From Paraescarpia echinospica (Eukaryota; Annelida; Polychaeta; Sabellida; Siboglinidae), in contig CM034531.1 in assembly GCA_020002185.1 (NCBI GenBank), forward strand, positions 74,610,200-74,674,199: a stretch of DNA of 64,000 nucleotides, read 5' to 3'. Shown one piece after another: positions 55,810 through 64,000 of the stretch. The first letter of the stretch is position 1, and every line of letters starts with the position of its first letter. The notes below the pieces were generated by a model that saw nothing but the letters and a program-made list of their open reading frames with translations, did not search any database and was not told the DNA's origin. The position numbers and the translations under genes were made by a program.

Positions 55810-56075
55810 TCCTTCCAGGTGCCAAAGTCAACTCGCTTATTTCTATGTTCATTCGCCTACTTGGACCTAATGACTGGGCTCTGAACCACCAATTGGCGAT
55901 GGATTAAAAACCATAAAGATGGTTATTTTTATCGGAGAAATATAGAAACTGCAGAGTGATAGCTCGATGGCGCCACTATAAATAAACTGAAAATCGAAAA
56001 TACTGCCATGAGGATAACTGATGACCTTTGTTTGTTGGTACATGGTGGGTGTTAGCTAGTATGTAAATTGTAATG
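55810..56075 (+). repeat. Dispersed repeat family B, copy 3
   Basis: Blocks in order: CCAGGTGCC, TTTCTATGTTCATT, CAATTGGCGATGGATT, GGAGAAATATAGAAAC, CGATGGCGCCACTA, GAGGATAACTG and GGTGGGTGTTAG. About 270 bases, ending near the left end of the 5.1-kb transposon. Confidence 0.6.
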
Positions 56076-57170
56076 GCTACACCATTACAGCTTGTGGGAC
56101 AAGATCATTTCCATTGGTCTCCACTGGATGATGTCATTCAAAGTGAGGTTTCATTTTGTGTTATATGGGTGAATATTTGATAACTGGACAAAATGCTGTC
56201 GCCAATGTTCAATGTTTTTTAACGCACTGAGTTTGCATGTGTGTTTTAATTATGTATGGTATACATTACCACATGTCTCCGTTATCATTGGATATTTTTG
56301 TCTTTTGGACATTTTTCTCATGTAAAGAAGAACAAATACGACCTACACTGGAACACCCACCGAAATTGCATGTCGCCAATGATATGGCTGAACAATTACC
56401 AGCAAGTATTCTGCTTATATGTAATTATTAAAAAAAAAAAAAAAATTACATTGGACTGTCGGGAACTCTCCTGCTAATGTATGGGCATAGTTTAAGAAAC
56501 AAACTTTTTTTAACAAGTAAAATCATCTCTCACCAAGTTTTGTCATTAGAGTCATGTTGCATTAAAATACGACCTCAGAATTTATCAGACAAACAATTTC
56601 CTTGTGACACATATCGCAAGACTTTTACGTGTGATGTGTGCAGTTCAGGCGGGAAGACTGAAGGTAGGTAGCTCTTTTAGTTTTTGTATTATATCCATGT
56701 TTTTGAACTGTTCTCAGTTGTCCTCTCGGTTTGTGTCATAAGAGAACGGTATCTAGATCTGCCAAGCTGAAGTGACATATGTTCTCAAAATCACCAGAAT
56801 GTGTGTTCAGTGTGCATGAACGATCCTACCAAAAACAGTTGCGAGTTATAAAACATTTCAGTCTCGTGGACAAAATGTCATCCGAAAAGTCATTAGCATC
56901 ACATGTCATTAGCAAACGTGACGCTAATGACTTGTGTATCTAGATGTGTGCATGCTCTCAATTCCAAATGGCAATGCATTCAGCAGCAAATATCCCGGAA
57001 AAATTAATCTGGTGTTAAAATGGTGTAAGTTATGTCAAACTGTGACTCTAATGACATTTGTGTGAGTGAGTGGGTGAGTGCATGAGTGTGTGAGTGGGTA
57101 AGTGTGTGAGTGCATGAGTGGGTGAGTGTACCTGTGTTTTATTTCATAATAAATATAAAATAAATGTTTT

Positions 57171-58970
57171 GTGCAGATGGCCTTCACTGCTGACCAGAGG
57201 GCAAAAAACTACAGAGCACACATGAAAAAGCATGAAGACTATAAAATGAGAAAACATGCCACCTACATGAAAATTAGAATCGGCATAGATGAGGAAAGAA
57301 GGCAGTGGAGAATCAACCAACAAGATAGAATGAAGTGTATGAAGGAGGAAGCAGCAGTCCTGATGAGAACTCCACCTCAGAGTCCTACATCCCATGATCA
57401 GGCAGGTTCATCAGTGAAGATGTCCCAAATACTTCTAGTATCCCTAGAATCAGGAAGAGATATCAATGATAAATTCAGCATTTGCAGATCAAACTGAAAT
57501 CAGTTCAAAAGGCAAATCAACGACTTCAGTGCAAATTAGCTCAAGATGGTCCTGATACACCCAGGAAGATCAACAGAGCACAGTTGGAAGGATCTCGCAA
57601 GAAACGTAAGAAAACTCTGTTGTTTCACAATGTGCTGGTGGCAGAACTAAAGAGGAAAACATTGGCAGCAAAGGGAATGAAGAAGAAACAACACGTGACA
57701 GAACTGATGTGGACAAATTCTAACCAAGTGTTGAATGATCAAGAAAATGCAAAGTGAGATAGGATTGAAGGTGAAGCTGTTTCGATGAGATCAATTGAAG
57801 AACATGGAATATCATTCGAGAATCTATAAGAGATATGCAAAAAACTACATGGAATCCATGGGTAAGGATTACTTCCTCGAGGACTTACACAGTAGGCCTA
57901 CACCTGGCAAGAAAGACACAATTACCAGTAACAAGATAAAGATGCAGAAGAGATATTTGACAGATACAGTCAAAAACATCCATAAGAAGTGTTGTGAAGA
58001 AAATGCACTCAACATATCATATTCTGCATTCGACAAGTTGAAACCCTTTTGGGTTGTTCGAAAGAAAGACAGAGAAACGTGTGCTTGCAAGCAATGCTCA
58101 AATGTAAAGTACCAGAAACAATCACTCCACTGCCTAGGGGAACTGATGACGCTGAATGAAAACGATATGATGAAAGATGTGACATGTACAGACAGTTATG
58201 AATGCATGTTTCTTTGTGCAACATGTGCAAAGAGAAGAGCATAAAGTATACCGGGAAGAACAGTGACGACTTAGAAGTGTCATGAAATAAATGGAACAAA
58301 AAGACAGAAAGAAGAGTTAAACGGGATCAGAAAGGCAAAGAAATCATCTACAATGTAAAAGTGAATGTGAAGGAGCAAAGAATGGATCTGTTAAAGGTTC
58401 TAAAGGAAGAGTTTGGAAAAAACTTCATGAGTCATTGCCAACACATGTACAGCCACTGGCACCAGTATGCCCAAATGACGAAAGTGAAGAGAAACCTGGA
58501 AGAAGATGTTGCGATTGTGATCGAGTTTAGTGAGAACTACACTTGCAAGTATGACAGCGAGATACAATCGGTTCATTTTGGTGCAAGCAGAAACCAAATA
58601 TCGTTGCACACAGGGGTCTTGTACACAAAAGAAAAAACCGAATCATTCTGTTCAGTATCGGCGAACACAAGGCACGATCCGGCAGCGATAAAAAGCCCAC
58701 TTGGATCCCGTCCTATCCAAAGTAGCAGGAAAGAAAGACAACATCCACATAATGAGTGATTCCCCAAGCACACAGTATAGGTGTGCCAAGAACTTCTACC
58801 TATTCCACAACTTGATCCACAAGTACAGCTTCAAAACCGCAACTTGGAACTACTCAGAGGTTGGACATGGCAAATTGACTAGGGATGGAGTTGGTAGTTT
58901 GTTGAAAAGAACGGCTGACTCTAGTCGATTTTGGTGGCGACATCCCAGATTCTCAAACCTTCTACAGTAG
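57171..58970 (+). pseudogene. Frameshifted DDE-like transposase of the 5.1-kb element
   Basis: Coding blocks in order are: a basic N-terminus (FTADQRAKNYRAHMKKH) after a GTGCAG acceptor; a Lys-rich middle (57482-57757); YLTDTVKNIHKKC and LKPFWVVRKKDRETCACKQC (57795-58244), likely a zinc-binding region; then IEFSENYTCKYDSEIQSVHF (near 58530), a likely first catalytic segment; SDSPSTQYRC (58757), the second; and GHGKLTRDGVGSLLKR (58866). The same motif order occurs in a widespread invertebrate transposase family that I cannot name with certainty. At least four frame breaks occur; some could be introns. Confidence 0.6.
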
Positions 58971-59169
58971 CCTTCAAGGGAAAACAAATGTTACGCTCTA
59001 CTACATCAAGGAAAGAGACATTCTGAATGTTGAGTAGCAGGCTCTGTGAAAATCCACCAGATTATCAGCACACCAGAACAGGTGACAATGCAGTTACACA
59101 GCTGTCTTTGTCAGCCACAATGCACTTGCTTTAATTTGAGAAATATGAACATAACTCTACAAAACAGTA

Positions 59170-60118
59170 GGCCTGTTGAAAACACGGCTAGCATCGCACT
59201 ACCTGCTTTTGAACGAGGCGAAGACAGAGGCGATACTGTTTGCAGCACCAAACAACCGTGTTCCACAGCCACCGCCTCTTCCCATCGACATCTGCGGTTG
59301 CAACATCAACATTTCCGCCAACACATGTGACCATGGAGTACAGCTCGACTCCATGATGTCGAGGGCCACATACATTAGCCGTATCTGTCGGGCTGCCTAC
59401 ACCCAACTACGTGGCATAGCGCGAATACGATCATCTCCCGTTTTCAGCATGCAAGTCGCTTGTACACGCGCCAGTCACGTTGCGATTCGACTTTGGAAAC
59501 GCGGCCCTTTACGGCATTACTGGAACCTTCTTGCACCGACTAGAGATGGTCCAGCGATCAGCTGCGTGTGTCGTCCTCTGCTTATGTCGGCGTGACCAAC
59601 ACAGCATGACGGCGGCACTACAAGAGCTGCTTTGGCTACTGTGGCGCAGCGAATTCAATTTAAACTGTTGACCTTGATGCATGGCGCTGTGTATGCAAAC
59701 ACTCCACAGTACCTTGCTGACTGTATAACTGCATATGTTCCCTGTCGTACTCTTTGCTCGGCCGACCATTTTTTCATGGTTGTTCCTAGAGTTAACCTGG
59801 AATGGTACGGCCGACGCGCATTTTCATATGCAGGTCCCACTCTCTGGAACTCTCTTCCACTAGAGCCAAGAAGCCAACGTGACTCTGGACGTTTTAGGAG
59901 AGACCTGAAAACCTTTCTCTTTAATCAGGCTATAATGTTAAATATGGCCTACATAATAATCAAAATGTGGTTGTATTAGCATATGTAACCCATGTATTGT
60001 AATATTATAACGACTACATAATGTATTCTTACATCATGTTTTAGTTTGTAAACACCACTGAATCTGCTTTGTAGAGATATGTGGTGTATAAATAAATTTG
60101 ATTTGATTTGATTGTAAG
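59170..60118 (+). pseudogene. 5'-truncated LINE inserted in the 5.1-kb transposon
   Basis: It encodes the last part of a CR1/L2-like reverse transcriptase in three frames: KTRLASHYLLLNEAKTEAIL, then YISRICRAAYTQLRGIARIR, DFGNAALYGI, ALQELLWL and FSYAGPTLWNSLPLEPR near the end. It finishes with TAAATTTGATTTGATTTGAT, the short tandem tail typical of such LINEs. The insertion interrupts the DNA transposon, so it is younger. Confidence 0.8.
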
Positions 60119-61274
60119 TCAGTCTGTCACAGATGAACAGTAGAATGGTCTTCTACAGCCGACTTCCAGGGATGACTCCATGAATGATGGTGACCTTCAA
60201 CGAACGTCCAGGAATGAATCCAGATAAACAGGCGCATTCATTGTGTATTTATATTTAAGAATTTGAAACTGAAATAATAATAATTATAACTTACCTGGTA
60301 GTCGTATTGAATGGCTGAAACCTATATTGTTTCACCTGGGATGTACGACTCGTTAAATTTATTTCATTCTACTATTTTCCTTTAACAGCAGGATGTGTTT
60401 AATTGGTCAATGCGTGGTACCAAGTACGATAAAGCACCATAGTTTATTGACTGGTCTGAATGTTGAATGAAATGTGAGGTAACATAGTCTAAACAATGTT
60501 TTGGCAGTATACGTCTTCTTCTTAAATGTTATACCCTAAATGCACATGTGTATGTCTTTATGTGTTCGTCATTACCATATTTCATCAACATAAAATTACA
60601 CAACAGCTGATTATTATTACTGGTAAACAAAATTATTTTATTACTGCAATGTGCCTAGAGCAGCTAATTATTATGTACCTCACAAAGATGTATTTGTGTT
60701 ACAATAAACTGCATTGATACAATACAATTGGCTCATATGTCATTAGCATCACATCAGTGTCATTGGCATCACGCTGATCTCAAAATTATTTGATTAAAAA
60801 GATGTCTGCGGGATTATTCAGAAATTTCTTTATTATAATTGTTACGAAAAATATTTTTCCTGATCATACACTGTTTCAAATAAGTAAAAACTAAAAATGT
60901 GTTTGCAATAAATCATACATTTTTGGTTTAGCATTAAATACTACAAAAATATAATTTATCATGTGAACCATTTTGTGCGGTAAAATATTGAAGTATGCCT
61001 ACAATTTGATTAAAACAAATATGTATTGTGGACAAGATTTGTATTGCATGAACTGTGTAGTGAAAGATAATCATGTGACGTTAATGACACCGGGCTCTAC
61101 ATGTCTAAATGTTTTATCTTCCCAGAATCCCAGTTTTCAGAATAAGGCTTGGACATGGACAATTTTATATACTGCATATATTATACAATGACATACAGGC
61201 AAAAAATTCATATATTTGAAAAAAATTAAGAGACTATAAAACCTGATTTTGTCCAGTTGACAAATATTCACCCA

Positions 61275-61511
61275 AATACCAATGTTATGAGATCATTCCC
61301 CATGGAACTCACTCACACAGGAAGCAGTCGCAGCATCTACTGCAGAAGTATTCCAGAGAGCCGCTCTCCCAGTCTTCCAGTCAGTGACATTATAGAAGCC
61401 CATTTTGCATTAACCATGAACTGCACGTTTTTATTTCATTTAAATTATTTATTTTATTAACTTATTTATTGATTGTTTTGTTTTAGATCCCATAAGGAAA
61501 GAGCAATTGTG
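61275..61511. other. Segment between the transposon and the 47-bp array
   Basis: An open stretch on the plus strand (61288-61430) reads FPMELTHTGSSRSIYCRSIP and ESRSPSLPVSDIIEAHF, which looks protein-like but matches nothing I recognise. On the minus strand a CTTCTGCAG acceptor near 61339 is followed at once by TAG, so it could end the membrane-protein gene only with an immediate stop. Confidence 0.3.
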
Positions 61512-62745
61512 GCAAACTGGACACGGTTCACTAACTCACCTCTTTCAGTTCTGTCTGTGCAAACAGGACACGGTTCACTAACTCACCTCTTTCAGTTCTG
61601 TCTGTGCAAACAGGACACGGTTCACTAACTCACCTCTTTCAGTTCTGTCTGTGTAAACAGGACACGGTTCACTAACTCACCTCTTTCAGTTCTGCCTGTG
61701 CAAACAGGACACGGTTCACTAACTCACTTCTTTCAGTTCTGTCTGTGCAAACAGGACACGGTTCACTAACTCACCTCTTTCAGTTTTGTCTGTGCAAACA
61801 GGACACGGTTCACTAACTCACCTCTTTCAGTTCTGCCTGTGCAAACTGGACACGGTTCACTAACTCACCTCTTTCAGTTCTGTCTGTGCAAACAGGACAC
61901 GGTTCACTAACTCACCTCTTTCAGTTCTGTCTGTGCAAACAGGACACGGTTCACTAACTCACCTCTTTCAGTTCTGTCTGTGCAAACAGGACACGGTTCA
62001 CTAACTCACCTCTTTCAGTTCTGTCTGTGCAAACAGGACACGGTTCACTAACTCACCTCTTTCAGTTCTGTCTGTGCAAACAGGACACGGTTCACTAACT
62101 CACCTCTTTCAGTTCTGTCTGTGCAAACAGGACACGGTTCACTAACTCACCTCTTTCAGTTCTGTCTGTGCAAACAGGACACGGTTCACTAACTCACCTC
62201 TTTCAGTTCTGTCTGTGCAAACAGGACACGGTTCACTAACTCACCTCTTTCAGTTCTGTCTGTGCAAACAGGACACGGTTCAGTACACGGTAACCTCTTT
62301 CAGTTCTGTCTGTGCAAACAGGACACGGTTAACTAACTCACCTCTTTCAGTTCTGTCTGTGCAAACAGGACACGGTTCAATAACTCACCTCTTTCAGTTC
62401 TGTCTGTGCAAACAGAACACGGTTCACTAACTCACCTCTTTCAGTTCTGTCTGTGCAAACAGGACACGGTTCACTAACTCACCTCTTTCAGTTCTGTCTG
62501 TGCAAACAGGACACGGTTCAATAACTCACCTCTTTCAGTTCTGTCTGTGCAAACAGGACACGGTTCACTAACTCACCTCTTTCAGTTCTGTCTGTGCAAA
62601 CAGGACACGGTTCACTAACTCACCTCTTTCAGTTCTGCCTGTGCAAACTGGACGCGATTCACTAACTCATCTCTTTCAGTTCTGTCTGTGCAAACAGGAC
62701 ACGGTTCACTAACTCACCTCTTTCAGTTCTGCCTGTGCGATACGC
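61512..62745 (-). repeat. 47-bp tandem array of a membrane-protein exon donor, about 26 copies
   Basis: On the minus strand each unit reads TTTGCACAG, then ACAGAACTGAAAGAG, then GTGAGTTAGTGAACC, repeating the last codons (AELKE) and the donor GTGAGT of the exon at 62718-62796. Every unit thus has a potential AG acceptor and GT donor around the same 15 bases. A few units are altered (TTCAGTACACGGTAAC near 62279; TTCAATAAC). Confidence 0.9.
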
Positions 62746-62796
62746 CGCTGACTCTCCTCCCAGTGTATCCTCGAGTACATAAAGTACAGCACGGCC
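62718..62796 (-). CDS. Next exon of the same membrane protein: end of TM and basic/acidic tail
   Basis: On the minus strand, TGTTACAG precedes 62796 and the exon ends AAAGAG|GTGAGT at 62718. Joined to the previous exon (phase 2) it reads LAVLYFMYSRIHWEESQ and then RRIAQAELKE: the membrane segment ends and a short charged cytoplasmic tail begins, as in a prominin C-terminus. The exon end and donor are repeated about 26 times immediately downstream (61512-62745). The terminal exon was not found; it may lie beyond the transposon at 56-61 kb or be very short. Confidence 0.7.
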
Positions 62797-63324
62797 CTGT
62801 AACACGGCAGCATCTGTGTAACAACTGACACACTTTTTATAATGACTGTAACTGTAACCACAATTTATGAAAGGGAGGTTTTCAGTTTGTTGTTACTGTA
62901 AAATCATGCTACACTATAAACTAAGAAATCATTCAAATGGTTTGTTTACTTGGCAAAGCGCCACTTTCGAGTGCTTGGCTTCGGGTACCAAAGCCATTGT
63001 GACAGTGTATTGACATTAGAAGCTGTGCCCCCGTCTCGAGTGACTGTGTGGCAATGTTTGTAAACAGTTGACTTGAAAAGTTGTTTCTGCTTCATTAAAA
63101 GATACATTTGGGTGTCCAGTGTGTTAGAACATGTTATGGTTTATACTGAATAACATGATTTTACAAAAACATGGAAACCTCGATTACTCATTCAACATAA
63201 AATTAAATTGTATTCACACTCCTATTTTATAATAAAAACTGAAATTATTTTTCTGGGGCAGTCTAACTGCACACACATTGCACAAACACTATTTTCTAGC
63301 AATATAAAGACACAAAGTACTTAC
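62797..63324. other. Intron between the two right-edge exons
   Basis: AT-rich, with no repeat or further exon recognised. Confidence 0.5.
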
Positions 63325-63519
63325 AAGAGAATAAATATGGCAGGCAAGACAACAGCTGCTGACATAACAGTGTTTAATATGGTCCCGAAGTATGGTATGT
63401 CCTTTAGGTGAAGCTGGTGGACGTAGGACTGGATAACTCCACCTATTGTCTTGTTGCCGAATGGTCCACAGTAAACATCTTTCTCGTTACCAACGTACGC
63501 CAGTTCCAACACTTGGGGG
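63325..63519 (-). CDS. Internal exon of a membrane protein, prominin-like
   Basis: On the minus strand, TTTTTCAG precedes 63519 and GTAAGT follows 63325. The 195-base exon reads VLELAYVGNEKDVYCGPFGN, an extracellular-like stretch with a cysteine, then YFGTILNTVMSAAVVLPA followed by IFIL, a hydrophobic membrane segment. This order (cysteine, a short loop, an aromatic patch, a last TM segment with a LPA motif) resembles the last extracellular loop and fifth TM of prominins, but the match is from memory and loose. The exon continues in phase into 62718-62796. Upstream exons lie beyond the window. Confidence 0.7.
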
Positions 63520-63892
63520 CTGAAAAACAAACCTAATAAACATTATGTTTATACTATAATAATAAGCAGAGTTTATTGAAATGATATTTTAACATGAATA
63601 TTGATAACTAACTGAAATACAGTACAACTCTGTGAAAGTTCAATGGAAACATTAGTAAAACAGTGTAAGTAAATGTGACAATATTTGACAAACAAAGCAC
63701 CCTATGATAAATATATTTTATTCCCAAATCGGTTTGTTAGTGCATAAAAAGCACTCAGTTGGTGCTAGCCGTTAATGTAGCGAAGCGATTGAGTGAATGT
63801 AGGTGTGCATGGAGATGTTTAACACATATTTATGTAACTCAACACAATCATAGAAGACACGCATTGCACTGCAAACAACCGACACATTGGGG
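63520..63892. other. Intron upstream of the membrane-protein exon
   Basis: AT-rich, no exon recognised, ending at the SINE head at 63893. Confidence 0.5.
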
Positions 63893-64000
63893 CACGCGAT
63901 AGTGTAGTGATTAGCACATCCGCCTGACATGCCAGCGCTCCGAGCTCAATATCAGGACCGGGCAGGTATATATTTGGTGTAAAAACCTGGCTCTCAACAT
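63893..64000 (+). repeat. tRNA(Val)-like SINE, copy 4: best-preserved head, cut by the window end
   Basis: GATAGTGTAGTGATTAGCAC followed by CCGCCTGACATG closely follows the D-arm and anticodon-arm of animal tRNA-Val (TAGTGTAGTGGTTATCAC, TTCGCCTGACACG). Box B is degenerate (CGAGCTCAATATC). Only the head and start of the body (TTTGGTGTAAAAACCTGGCT) are inside the window. Confidence 0.65.

Larger units (their letters stand above)
56166..61274. mobile_element. 5.1-kb DNA transposon with 29-bp inverted ends
   Basis: The ends TGGGTGAATATTTGATAACT and its mirrored partner at 61246-61274 match over 29 bases with two differences. Motifs of the type GTGACGCTAATGAC / GTCATTAGCATCAC recur inside both ends (56889, 56905, 56918 and 57043 on the left; 60739, 60759 and 61075 on the right), as expected of subterminal transposase-binding sites. 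The interior holds a decayed transposase (57171-58970) and a later LINE insertion (about 59170-60118). Target duplications are not clear. Confidence 0.75.

Noticed and set aside
59188..59406. Reverse-strand frames at 59.2-59.8 kb as genes
   Set aside because: Antisense shadows of the LINE reverse-transcriptase fragment on the plus strand.
61257..61460. Forward Ser-rich frame as an exon of GLCCI1, the gene expected next by human synteny
   Set aside because: The short Ser/Pro/Arg composition is not specific, and I could not align it to conserved GLCCI1/FAM117 segments.
62215..62430. Forward frame QTGHGSLTHLFQFCLCK as a repeat protein
   Set aside because: It is the antisense of the 47-bp donor array; the coding signal of the neighbouring exon is on the minus strand.

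Overview
This is a window of nuclear DNA from an invertebrate animal. It is AT-rich, with many-exon genes, GT-AG introns of hundreds to thousands of bases, two AT-type U12 introns, tRNA-derived SINEs, LINE reverse-transcriptase fragments with animal-type motifs, and abundant DNA transposons and minisatellites. A mollusc or other lophotrochozoan fits, but the sequence does not fix the phylum.

Layout: 1-13.9 kb is intergenic and full of mobile elements. The most complete one (5883-10488) is bounded by two 454-bp direct repeats and carries a 710-residue Mutator-like transposase plus, on the other strand, an I-PpoI-like His-Cys box endonuclease. From 13.9 to 38.3 kb lies MIOS (+), for which all 25 coding exons can be joined in one consistent frame (898 codons). 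RPA3 (-, 4 exons, 40539-46054) follows, then UMAD1 (+, 2 coding exons, 47539-48844). From 49 to 62 kb the DNA is again mobile: a reverse-strand LINE (51.5-53.3 kb), a 5.1-kb inverted-repeat DNA transposon (56166-61274) and a LINE inserted into it. The right edge holds two exons of a reverse-strand membrane protein, tentatively prominin-like.

MIOS, RPA3 and UMAD1 occur in the same order and orientation on human chromosome 7p21, so the core of the window is an old conserved gene block. MIOS is a GATOR2 subunit in amino-acid signalling to mTORC1, RPA3 is the small subunit of the single-strand DNA-binding complex RPA, and UMAD1 is a UMA-domain protein linked to ESCRT-I. No shared pathway is implied; RPA3 and UMAD1 are head-to-head and may share a promoter.

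The most unusual theme is that several tandem arrays are built from exon-intron junctions of the genes they sit in: the 3' splice sites of MIOS exons 17 and 25, and the 5' splice sites of MIOS exon 22 and of the membrane-protein exon. Each true splice site therefore sits beside many near-identical decoys. A second theme is transposon structure at splice sites and inside these arrays: a 33-bp inverted repeat ends exactly at the exon 6 acceptor, and a 453-bp MITE with TTTT target duplications sits inside the exon 25 array.
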